Positions 35,567 through 48,500 of a stretch of 64,000 nucleotides of DNA are shown piece by piece. The notes under the pieces were generated by a model, which had not been told where the DNA came from, ran no database searches, and was given only the letters and a program-made list of their open reading frames with translations. A program made the position numbers and the translations under genes. This stretch comes from Anarhynchus alexandrinus (lineage: Eukaryota > Chordata > Aves > Charadriiformes > Charadriidae), in assembly GCA_008711295.1 (NCBI GenBank), contig VUYV01000100.1:2953884-3017883 (forward strand). Reading direction: 5' to 3'. Position 1 is the stretch's first letter, and each line of letters opens with the position of its first letter.

Positions 35567-38500
35567 AATTAGTTGGGCCTGATTTCTGGTCCATCATGGC
35601 TCCAGCTGCGTTTGAACCGATGAACTGGAAGTCAAGGCTTGTTTCCTAGGCATTACTAGTCTTTTGAGTCATCCAGCTCCTCGTTTATCATAGCAAATAA
35701 TTATTCATTGTCACTCTAATTGTTCTGATCCATAATCAAGGAAAAGCAATCCTGGCAGATGGTCTGGGACTGTCTAGGTACAGATAAACAGCACACAAGA
35801 TTATGAAACTCTCTGTGCTGTAACCTTTAGTATTATGAAAAGATTATTCAAAGCTGTGTAATACTCCAATAAATAAGAAAATGAGACTCACCTAAGTGTT
35901 AACTGCTGCCAAAAGAATATGTTAAAGATATTGTAGAGCTCAAACATTCTGAAATTACTGAGAAATACTTTGCCTTTCTGAACCAGTCTCCTTCAGAATA
36001 AAAAGGGTAAGGGATCATTTCTTAACACAGCAAAAACTCATCAAGAAAAAAATAGTGTTTGACCAAAGGCTATCTGGTGCTAGCAGGAGCCTTTTTAGTG
36101 TTTAGAATTGTGTTTTGTACATGTGCTAACACTTTTTAGGGGTCTTAATCGCCTTTCTAGAGAGTAACCAGAAAACATCTAGTCAATCTTAATGACAATC
36201 ATCCTTAATTTAGGTCTGAGGCAGAAAACCACCAACAAAAATTGCTGAAATTCCATCAAAAGAAAAATCCCATTCATGAGTTGTTGAAATTTCAGCCAAT
36301 TTTTTTCATTTCTCTACAAAGCGGCATTTGTGCTCAGTATGCCTGGGTTTTGTTTGTGGTTGCTCTTCAGGCATAAAAAGCCTGATTTTCATGAGTGTCC
36401 AGAACTCCAGCTGGGCTCCAGCAGAGGTGCAGTATTCATCCTTCTTAGAAAACAAGGGCTTATTTGAATGAATTGTGTGTCATCGCTTCTGTAATTTCTT
36501 CATTCTGAATTAACATAACCTTCGTGGTTAAACCCTGACGCCCTGAAGGTTGTGCCCATATGTTATTGGAAAGGTAATTTACCCTGGATTAGGAAAAAAA
36601 GGTCTCCTGTTTCACCCGTGACCCTTCCGTCACAACACGTTAGCGCTGGCTGTAAGGGTAAGTAGTTGTGCGGGGCTGGAGGCCGAGCAGGTGACTCGCA
36701 GCTGCTCCAGACCCCAGCCCGTGCCGACGGGCAGGGGCATGCCTGATTTCACATCAGCAAAGAAGCCTTGGCACATTTAGTGTTTTAGCTTTCTCCCCGC
36801 CATCGCGCTGAAAAATCTGTATCCCTAATTTTCTGTTTCTGTTGGGCAGTTATAAAGCAGGCGGGTGAAACAGACGGGAAATCAGATACCCTTCTAGCAC
36901 ACTCCAGTGGTAACTCGCAGGCTAGTGTTTCAGATCTGAATTATATAATGAAATTAAATGGTAAGAACAAAATAGCAGCTTTAAATGCAGCAAAACACAA
37001 AGAAAATTATGTTTGTGTGACCATTTGTCTCCTCCACAATGCTACCACTGGCGCCTGACTGGGAGATGGGTAACGACCTCAATTATTACAGTGATGATCA
37101 TTAGGCAAAACCTACAAAGGACTGGAAAAATGAACGACAGTGCTCCCAAAAATGTGCATGCAACTCCTGCCCCGTGCAGCAGAAGGTTTTATGGACTATG
37201 AGAGATGGGTGAGGGGATCTCAGTCCATCTTCTAGGACACCAAATATTCTCATGATAGAGCCCATGGCATCATTCAGAGGACCAAGATGAAATAATGAAC
37301 TTTCCATTACTGCAAGTATTTCTTCTGCTTCAAGAGTAAGGCCAGCAGAAGAAAGCAGATGTCTGTGCTGTTTACCATGTTTACCTGTATCTGTGCTGCC
37401 TGTACTACAGGTAGCCAGTAGCAGAAGTAGTATTAGGTCTCAGGTCTGTTGACGTCTGCATCACCTCCCAAGAAAGCCATCTCAAAAGTTCTGCTCGCAC
37501 AGGTCTCCTTGCGCAATTCCCAAGGGCTGCAATACTTGCAGCTCTCACTGAAACAAAGCATTCACCAGTCAAGTATTCCTATTTAGATTAATTTTAGCCT
37601 TAACCTAATTGCATATCGCTTCCCAGTTTCACATCTCAAAGATGTTGCACTTCGCAAAATTGAGACCTTGAGGAACTTTCAACTGTTTTAAAAGGTACAT
37701 GCTTTGGATTGTAAGAAATATAGAACTAATGAAATAATTTGAGCTATATTGATTTAACATATCTGCTTAGGCCAAACAATAGAAGCCCCTCTTCAGTTTG
37801 ACCCATGCCTAAGGACTGTTTCTGGGAAATTTCAATAAACATGAAATTGATACAATTTTGCAGAAGCATTATAAAGTGGGTTCATCCAAAAGCTACTTTC
37901 ACGGTGAATGTTTCACCCAGCTCTCCTTTCAGAAAACCAATGCATTGCTAAAAAGGTGTCTAGGGGTACCCAGGAAAGTGGTGGATTTTACTCCTCTTAC
38001 AAATAGGGGGGAAAAAACCCTCTATAAAATATTGATACTTCTGCATTCAAGCATTTTTGACAGAAACATTCTTACTGCTATTTAACCCAGTGGATTAAGT
38101 GACTTCCCATATCCCTTATATTTATTTTCATCTTATGCTATTTCTAAATAATAATGCTGTGGTTAATAATAATGCCATGAATACAGTTACTAGTTTGGTA
38201 ATCTGCAAATCTGGTTATCTAACAAATGAAACTATTTAGTGAACTCATCTGATAGATTTTTCAATTTTAACGTAAAACCACATCTTTTCCTTTCTTACAG
38301 GCAGAGAACTTTAAACACTTTTCCTCTTTTACTCTGAAGTGACATCTTCAAAAGGTACCTAGCTCATGTCATGTACCATTAAAGTCTTGATCTCGTGCCC
38401 ATTAAAGTTAATACATGTCTTACTACTGATTTCAATGAGATTTACCTCTGACTATTAATCTTTAATGATAGTTAGTAGCTAAGTTTTTACCAGTTCAATT

Positions 38501-41500
38501 AAAATCATATAGCATAAAGTGGTATGCTGCTAAAAATATCATTAAATGCAAAATAAACTTGATTTGCCTACTACTACCACCAAAAAGCCCCCTGTAAACT
38601 AGCAGTCATTACACACAAATCATTCAGATATTCATCTCCATTCATAACATTCATTGCCTTTAAACAGAGAGAAGGAAAGACAAGGTGATGTCTGTGATGA
38701 TCTTTAGGCTTTCTGCAAATTCCCTGCTTCCAACACTTAAATACTTGAGCTCTGTGTCCCAGACCTCGTGAAAATCTCTTATTAAAGTCCATTGGATATT
38801 TTGCCATGGGTGTGAAATACTATCTGGAACTACACAGCTGTAGATGAGGATGCTGTTGTTCATTGGAAATTTGCTATCAAATTCAAGTGGGCAGCTTCGC
38901 CCCAATGGTTTCATAAAGCTCTTTGTAGAATTAGGGCCTATTACAGGTTAACAAGAGTAATTTACATGCAACTAATTTGTAATCATGTGGCAAACTATCT
39001 TCTAGTCTATCAGACACTTCCTCCCTTAACAGGATTTTCCCCTCGATTTAAATAGAGGCAAATTGAATATTTCATTAACTTTTTTTTTTTTTTAATGACT
39101 GCTATTTTTAGGCAAAGAAAACTGAATTTTATTCTATGGAGCCCAGACAATTGAGTCATCTGACAATTTCAGGGGAAAAAAATGCTGAACTAATGCTATG
39201 CTGCAGATTATTCAGCTGAGTGCTTATGTATTTGCAGGTGCCAGGACCACAGAATGTATAGTGCAGCATTCAGATTATTCTTCTCTTTAAAACGTTGCTG
39301 TAAGAGGACTATTGTCTGTTTACTACCAGGAGTCTGCCTATGAGTAGCGCCCATTTCTGTCTTCCTTTAAACCTATCCTGCTGGCTCCTTGTGCTAGCAG
39401 AAGACAAAAATATTCATCACTTGAATGAAGGTAAGAAGGGGACAGGAAAAACACTGAGCAGTGACAGGAATTTTCCGAGGAAAAATTAATTACTTTCATG
39501 TATCTACCAAAAATATATTTCTGCTGTTGCTTACACTACTCAGATCCCTGTCATCTGAGCTTAAAATTAAATACATTTCAACTTTGCCTGATGTATTTTA
39601 CCATAAACAAACACTCAGTCACTATGACAACCATGTTACTTATTTTAATGCTTTTAACTTTTAGTGATGGGCAGAGAAAGCTTCGTTTGCCTTCTACAAT
39701 TTATTTAATCCTTCTGCTACTCAGTTTTGCAGCCAGCGAGTCAAATCTCTGGGGCCATTTTCATTTTAGTCCAACTCCACTACAACGACCCTGGTTCTAC
39801 CAGAAATTAAATTCCATCCTTTGTTTTCAACGTGCAAAAACAAAGCAAAAATATTACGAAGTAGGAGACATACAGTAGGTGTGTTTAGCTACTAGATACC
39901 TCTTTTGAACACCTTGTTGCCTCTGTATGAATAGCCTCGATGCCCCAGCTTTGAGCAGCACTCTGGTGCCGTGGCTGTGATTCAGAGGCAGCTCGCAGGA
40001 TGAGCAGCATCGGGATGGGTCACTCTTTGAGGGAGCTCCAAGAAACACCTACACGCTGCAGGAAACAGTGAGTCAGATGTCAGCAGCTTCCCCTTTAAAA
40101 CACCACAAAACAAATGCCTTAGTATGGTGCAAGGGTGATGGGTTAAAAATTAAGTTAGAGCTCGAGCAAGGATCGTTTCAGATCACATAGCTGTTACAGC
40201 CATCACAACCTGAGGATATAACCTGCCTGTACTGTGAGCTGCTTTATAGGATTTGGCTCAGTAAGGGGTTACTTCCAGCTACTGATGACTCTAAAGCCCT
40301 TTGGCCGACGGGGATCCCCACTGGGGGCTGTTGTGCGGGCACGGTGTGCTTGGGTGCCTTGGTGGGACATGGTTAGGCACTGCCCGTGTGTCATCACCAC
40401 ATAGTGCAGGAGGGAAGCCACCCTTGAGGATTTTAAACTTGAGGTGATGGGCCCCACCAGTCCCAAGGTAGAAGGTGATACTGAGGTATCAGGGCCTTGG
40501 TTTTCAGCAAAGATTGTTTCACCTAATCTCTCTTGCATTTTTCCCCACAAACATGGGTGCACCCACAGACGTGCCTTTTCCCTGCATAAGCAGGAATAAC
40601 AAGCTCAGTGCCTGGCGCAAGCTCCCACTCTAACGACTATGTTATTCCTCAGATTCCTCCCCTGCAGTCTCAAACAGCTGTGTTCTTGCTCACAGCCTGC
40701 CTGGTTTCGGGCCTTATGGCTGTTCATCCTAACTCCAAACCATCTAAAAACGGGTCCAGCATGAAACTCAGTTGCAGGGTTTTGAGACACCATATTTCGC
40801 AGCATCCCCTGCCATTACAGATGTGGAAGAACCATCCAGCTCGACTTCTGTCATGACCTTCATAGACTCCAAAAGTGAGGGTGGCGTGGCCATAAATAAT
40901 ATTCGTCCATCTGAGAGAAATGGAAGCCTTGATTTCAAGGGTCTTTGACACTGTGGTCTAGGAGGATCTGGGCCCCATCCTTCACCCGTTTCTGCTCACA
41001 TAGCATGCATGCTGCAGCTGTGTTCACTGTAATGATTTTCTTGCGATCACCGAGGCAGAACATTTCCCTGCTCTACTGTAGGTAAGATGAGAGAAAGGAA
41101 GAGAAAAGATCACATTTAAGTGTTCTCATCAAATAATCCAGCTCTGTTTTAATTTGCTGGTTTACGTATACCTAGTGTTAGCTAGAGACATTTTGGTGAC
41201 AAACGCTCCTTTGGACAAGCTGCAGTCTTGACCTCTAGTAGCGTTTGTAACGTGAGAAGATCACTATTAGCCCAAGTATTGTCAAAGGACATATTTCATA
41301 TATTGCTGCTTTTGCTTGCACTCTGTGGCAAGCTGCACTATAAATCTCATGTTACATACATAAGGACAAAACACGACTCCCATAACTAACCTCACACACT
41401 CGGCTGCTTATTTATTGCATTGCACATAAATTGCAGCCTGAGAATTACTCAGTAAGGAAACTCACAAATCTAATAATTAACAGATCCAAGACTTTGCAGT

Positions 41501-42473
41501 ATGTCAGTCAACAAGTAAGGAAAAGTGGAAATCTTCAAATTATTATTGAGCGAAAATCCTGTTTCCTCCATTGCATACAGGAATCTTTTAGCATCACACA
41601 GCTTGTATGGACCAGTAGCCATTTTTATTCCTGATTCTCTTACACAGACGCTTCTCATGTACTCATTCACTAGATACCTCTGTAAGCCAGCCTCCAAATT
41701 GCTGCAGGAAAAATGTTTCTTAAATATCAATGTTTTTACTGTAAGACTGTGCAAAAACTATTTGGAGGTGACAATGGAAGGGGTAGAGCAGAGCTAAAAC
41801 AGTAAAAGCAGCACAGAAAAATAATACGTAAGTGCCTAGTCTTTGTAAATAGAAATTAACCAAAGTAATTCTTTTTCTACCGGTCTCTTCCATCAAGAAA
41901 AGAGGTTTAATAAAAAGATCTATAGACAAAAGAAAAGCTTTTACAGGATCATCTAACCACTGGCTGTGCTTTGTTTTCTGTGGTGAGAACACGCATGAAC
42001 AGTTTAATGTGCCTGTCACAGGCTATTTATGTTTAATGGACCTTTGAAACATACTGCACGATTCATTCATAAAGTCAACACATTCATGTGGATTTTCTTC
42101 TGGGTCTTTCATTACCTGAATCCAGTACATCTTGTCTAAACACAAATGTTGTGTGACACTTCCATTTAGAACTGACGGTGGAAGTCCTGCTTGCTGCACC
42201 AAACTCACCTTGCGTTTCTGCCTTAAAATAAACATTGCTTTCAGTTCACTGCCTTCTGACTTCAGGCAAATCTTCTTTGTGATTTCAAGACATTGGAGTC
42301 TTGGTTTTAGTCTTGGTCTCCGTGGAATGCCTGTCTATATCCAGTTGTGCAATAGCAGCCAGTAAAGGGATTTCCTGCCTGCTTACTGTTCTTTAATGAC
42401 CTTTAATTCTCTTAAAATTAATTGCCATCAGAATACCGCCCTGCCTCATGGACCATGCCATTAAAACTGTTCA
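35567..42473. other. Long non-coding interval
   Basis: Unique sequence. Somewhat GC-richer, CpG-containing patches lie at about 36640-36800 and 40300-40400. A T-run lies near 39080. Open frames are short and unassigned. Confidence 0.5.
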
Positions 42474-42558
42474 TCCTGCCTATGGCAGGGGGGTTAGAAC
42501 TGGATGATCTTCAAGGTCCTTTCCAACCTAAACCATTCTATGATTCTATGATTCTATC
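42474..42558 (+). mobile_element. CR1 LINE 3' tail fragment
   Basis: Only the last ~85 bases of a CR1: 'TATGGCAGGGGGGTTAGAAC' at 42481, 'CAAGGTCCTTTCCAACC' near 42512, then tandem ATTCTATG octamers ending at 42558. Plus orientation, extremely 5' truncated. Confidence 0.93.
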
Positions 42559-45500
42559 TCAACCATTCTGTCCACAGCTCAGTCTCTAAACACCAAGGGA
42601 GCTCCAAATCTGCAAAGTACTATGGAGAAAGACAAAAGCATCTCACACTCTTATTGAGGAAGAGCTGAAATTACAGAAGGCAGAGCTCAAGTTTATGAAG
42701 TGAGCAAGGGAAAAACTGCTTTTTCAATATAACCATTTGTAAAGCAAAAAGACTCTCAGTCTTCAGATTCTCCAGTTCCCCATTTGCCCAGCACCCAGCA
42801 GGTTTTCAAGTGACTACCTTCAAGCTGGCTGAAGCAGGCATGTACAGGCTGCTTCCACAGTGGTCTTCCGTAAAAGAAATTCTCACAATAAGCTTCCTAT
42901 TAATCAAGATTTCATTATCTCCAAAGTCATACAGAATTGCCACCATTCTAGGCACCAGACGGATTACTGATGACAGGGGATGTGAGTGGGCAGGATGGGG
43001 ACAAAACAACTCGAATAAAACAGAATGAACTTTGCAAACCAGACATATTTGGCAACTGTACATTTTTGCTTTTAATATTTGTTAGGAACACAGTTCAGCC
43101 TTCTACCAAATGTTGGCAGTTTGGTATGTGGAGTCTCATAACAGCTTTAGTCATGACCCAACTGCTTTAGTCATGCAACAAGTTTAGATTCATGACTTCT
43201 GTTGCTCATTTCATTTTCCTTTGACAGCAATGTAAATAAGGTATACGGCTCCAAAGATACCCTTCTCCTCTCACTGCCTCTACAGTTTCCTTTGTCAGAA
43301 AAGCCCAAGAACTGTCGTGATTCATGAGGTGTTGAGCACTTTTTGTGTGTGTGTCCTTCAAATCATTGTTGCATTTACAATTGACAGGGAATTAGGTGGT
43401 ACAAGGTTGGTATCGGTTATAGGTCCTCTTATGATACAGGAATCCTCATCTGCTAAAATCCCTATTGACCAGCATCATTACCACTAGTAGTTCTTTTCCT
43501 CTGTACAAGTTAAATAACTGTTCACTGTCTGCCATATATTTTTGCACCTTAGGAAGTCATCAACGTGATTCCAATTCTCTCTCTGAGAGTACAAGCAAGA
43601 AACCGGTATAGATGGGCAATGGAAGCTGGACAAGCATTCCACTAAATCAAAGGTGCCACCACTGCGTGATGCTGAAAAGCAGAAACAGGTTAACTATGAT
43701 CGTATTTGCCCTAACATGCAGAACAATTACAATAACGCAAGTAGAGAATTTCAGGATAAAGCTTACTTTTATGTCAGGGGAAGGGGCAAAAAGAAAAATA
43801 AGAGCAAAGCTTTAGTCTTATATTATTCACTAGGTGAATAACTGTCTCATATTATAAGGCTGGATATTGCAAAACTAAATTATTCAAAACAAAAAACAAG
43901 CGCTTCATGGGAACAGTTCATGGAGGGAGTGTGATTTTATGAAAAAGGCATTAATGATAATGACTTCAGGCATCACACAGCCTTCAGACCAGAATAAAGT
44001 AGTAAAATAACCACCTAGTAAATTAAGAGGTAGCTCGATTTCATAACAAAGTATCGATACAATACATATTGACAGTGAAGTCTGCAGACAAGATATACAG
44101 TTGATTTTGAGGAAAGATGACCTCCCAAACTCAAGGCATTCAGCAAATGTCAACAAACTCTGGACTTCGTGCCCCCTGCCACCCAGCCCCACCACCATTT
44201 TCAGTCTAAATCTAGCTGTGGAAAGTGTGCTTAAAACATTAAAGTGGGTTTTTTGGAATTTGGTTGCCTCTCCTACCAATTGCTTTGGACTCATTCCTTC
44301 TGAGGGAAGGAATTGAGGCAATTGTGACAGACATGCAAAATGCTGTATCTGCAGGGCAGGTACCCAGTATTGAGCATGAACTACATCATCTAGAAGTCTT
44401 CTGTTTGTGTCACTGCATACTAGACTGGAAAAGAAGGTCCTCTCAGTGAATGCTGACAGACTATCTCCAAACCCCGAACCTTCTAGAGGAGACACTGGAC
44501 TCGGTCAAAGTTCAGGCACCTACTGGTGCATGAAACAAATTGCTTCCCAGGAGGATATATGCCATTCCTCCTAGAAGGAAAAGTGGGGTAGAAGTTGAGG
44601 AGTGCTCACCATGGGACCTCCTGGTTCACACAGTCCCCCGAGATGGGGCACTCCATCCCTGTGAGAGGCTGTACCCATCTGCCAGCAGTGGCTGCCGTGT
44701 AGTGGAGATATGACCTCAGAGTGGACATGGTTGATAAGCCCTTTTTATCAGGTCTGTTGGAAAGAGACAGACCACAACCAACTTCATTCAAAGCACACAA
44801 ATGAGGTATGACCAAGTCCCAAGAAGGGAACACGATTAGAAATGCAGGGTTGAGTGGAACAGGCGGCACTAGAATGAATGGTGGATACAACGCTTGTGCA
44901 CGGCTTGCAAACTCGAGTCCAGGTACAGGCAGCATTTGCTAAGGCAGTGTAGATATAGCTTCCTACACCATCTAGAGTTCACAGAGTACCCAACCCAAGT
45001 TATTTTTATTCTACATCAATTTATTCTACATTGGCATTACAGTTTTTCAAAGCTGCAATTTTATGATTCATCTAGATTGAATGTTATAATAGCAAAGCTT
45101 TTAAATTAGTACAGTTTGTTTGCACTAAAGAAGTGGGAACAGTCGTGTGAAGGAACCTACCAGCACAGTATGGGATTTTTCCTACGTTCATGCCAATTCA
45201 AACAGATGTATCAGTCCTGTGCTACCCATTAACATTTTAAGTGATGGAAGATATCATTTGCTGACATACAGAGAATATATAATTAAACAGCTGGCTAGTA
45301 AAAGAAACAGCTCGCTGAAGAACATGTTGAAAGTAAACTGCTAATAAATACATTTGGAAGCATACAGTAGTATATTAACTCATTTACGTGATCTAGAGGG
45401 AACTATGATTTGCCATAATGAGATACCTTTGGGGTTTTTTGTTTGTTTTAATTTACCTGGCACACTACTACAATCAAGTGGCAGTGAGGAGGACTTCAGT

Positions 45501-48500
45501 ATATAAAGTCCTGACAAAATAAATGATGTTTAAATCATGAACTTAACCACACATTTATTAAAGTTCTGTCTGCAGTGCCCCAGCAAGCTGGCAAGACACA
45601 ACCGTATTCCCTCTCATATGGTATCTGCTGGGAGTCTTCGAATGCGATTATTAGGGACTGGGGGGAGGCGTGAGAATTGATGCTATAATGAAATCCACCA
45701 ATTTATTATGAGCAGAGAAATGAAGATCATTCATTAAATTTTTTACACTGAGGAATAACCTCATGGAAATAGCTTTTCCATTTCCAGTGTTTTCCATTAG
45801 AAAGTCAGCAGTTACCCTCAGATATTTCACTACGCCTATAGGAGCAGCTGTCAGATACTGTAAGGGCAGAGGAGCGTATGATATAGGTAAGCATGTTTTT
45901 ATATTCTGGATAGCTGGAAAAAGTTGCTGTAGTATTTAATTCTGCAAAATATTAAGAACATACGCTTACATTTAAAATTTGTACACATGCAAAACCCCCT
46001 CTCTTCAGCAATGTGCTGATCCTTAAGTACTGTTGAAAGACTTTCATACACATAGTTGCTTTCCTACTTTGAACGCTACATGTGTTCTCCAGCACTAAGT
46101 CAGGCTCCACCCTACTGAAGGAGCAAATGCACCCTGTCAATACCAACCAGCTTTGGTACTGAAGAGGAAAGTCCTCAACAGACAACCAAAATTCAACATT
46201 ATTTCCTGCTACAAATGCAGAATACTCATGAAAATCCTGGCTGAGTATTGCTGTAATTCGCAGCCAGCGAGAGCAGAACAGCACCGTGCGCCTGAGGTAG
46301 CCACTGACACCTGAAACACTGATCATTTCTCAATGATCTTTCACCCAAAAATGATAGGTGAGATTGTGGGCACTTTCCATTTCCCATATTTACGTATCAT
46401 GGGAACTCCTGCAATTTAAATAAAAAAATTTACTAACATATTTTCCCTGTGTTGAGTCCATGTTTAAGAATCTGCCCATGTCAGCTGGCATTTCTCAATC
46501 TTAGTGACGTTTTCTAACACAGCTCCATTCATAAGGATTAACTGCAAAGTATCTTACAAGCATGTTACAGACATGCACAGTAAGTTACCAGTTAGAGGTG
46601 GGTGTTTAGAAAGAATTATAACCAACAATAAGGAATACATTGGGTTTCACAAGCTATCTTGATATGAAACGTCATTGAAAGCTCCTTGATCTTTTCTCTT
46701 TTTCTGCTAGCTGTTTAGCAATATTCTCCTGTCTTTCTTTCATTTCCTTCTGGTTGTCACAGAATTAAATCCTTCAAACAAAAGCAGCATGACTTGTAAA
46801 ACAATGATGATTATTCACAAGAAAATTATCCCCTCACACAGCAGGTATCCATTTCTTGATGTGTAAATAGGGAGCTTTTGAGGTTTGAACATCACTGTAG
46901 AAGGACAGGAACCTAAGTATCTCTAAACTTGCTGTCAGTGTAGCCGAATTCTCTGCAACTTGGCCCTTGCAGAAATATTCGCGCGTGTTCAAACCAACAG
47001 CAAACCTATCAAATCAGGCTTGCCCAGTGCTCTCCAGGCAGAGCTCTGAAGGGTGAGCTAGTGAATAACCATGCTGTACACATCTGCCATGTCAATACTG
47101 TGGCCTGCTGAAATAGCCGTCTTTTGATGGGGTTAGAACAAGCCAGAAGACGTGAAACGGGGGAGAAAATGTCAAAAGCCTTCATTGGAAAGCTAAACAC
47201 AGAGAATGTAGAAATGGCACTAATAATAAGTGAGATTCAAATATGTTCAGCATCAGAGGACCTTAACAATCACTGCTGTGCTACAAAATACATGGCTCAG
47301 GTTCATCTCGCTTTGAAACACGGCTTCTCTTGTGTTTCCTGCCTTTGCTGCAAATTTTATTGCTCGCGCAGCAGGATTGTGTTGATCTGAAGAAACCAGA
47401 AAGCATCTTGGAATAAGCGGCCATAGCAAAAGAAAGCTGTCACACGGAAGCAGACATCAAAAAAAGGCATGTTTTCTTTTCTCCTTTTCTGTACAGTCTC
47501 AGCTAAAGTTACACCATGACAAGAAAGCAGGGGGAAGAGCTATCAGTATGTGTTTTCAGAAAAGACTCTTGGCTGCAAATCTGGAATCCTTTGTTCAGAG
47601 AAAGAGAAAATTTAGGAACAATCTAAGCATCACTGCAGTATTTATCACCAAACAGTCCATCTGAAACGTGGAGCTCTATTATAAATTACTGCAGAGAAAC
47701 GGAGTTACTGAGGGAACAACAGTGGCCAGACTGTCACTGTTCAGTGATGGATGGGGAATGCAGCTCAAGAAGCCGTCAAAGAGCTAGCTATTGCCACAGA
47801 CAACTACTTGCTTCTTTACCTGACAGGTTAATTATTTTTCAAAAAGAAATGAGGGCTAAAAGGAGCCTTGAAATACATACTGTGCATTTTTCTTAAACTG
47901 TTAGTTTTACTTAATTCTATAATTGTTTTTATCAACAGAACAAACTATTGGTTTAGGACTGCGGCTGAAACAGTCTGGTAAAATATGTCTCCACAATCCA
48001 CAAAGATCAATGGTTAATAGGGCTGAGAAACTTCATTTCTCATCTGCTGCTCCTGGCTAGGAGAAAAGAAAAATCAGGCAAGAAACATCATAACCTTCCT
48101 TTATATCAAACTTCCATTAAAGTCACTGTTACCTGCCAGCAGATATTCAACACTATCACACTGACATTTATCTTTAATGCTTTCTACATTTCTGACAGTC
48201 CTGTCTTTTTTTTTTAGTTGTTGTCAGATTCTCCTTCTCAGCTAGAGCTTGGAGTTGAAAACTGCTGACTACGTATGTGAGCAACATCAGATGAGAATGT
48301 AGTTCTAAATAAATTCATACCTCATTGTGTGCATACAAATTGTAAGACACATGCCCACTTTAGGATTGATATATACAAGCACAAATAAGCAGACAACCCA
48401 GTGACTACTGCACTTTGGAGAGTGGAAGATCCTTTATTTCCAGTCTTGTGGAGAGTGAGAATTCTCAATTTCTGCTTCCAGTACCCGTGAAAAAGGCATC

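Noticed and set aside
35201..35649. Two plus-strand open frames of 123 and 138 codons
   Set aside because: Antisense shadows of the CR1 ORF2 remnant.
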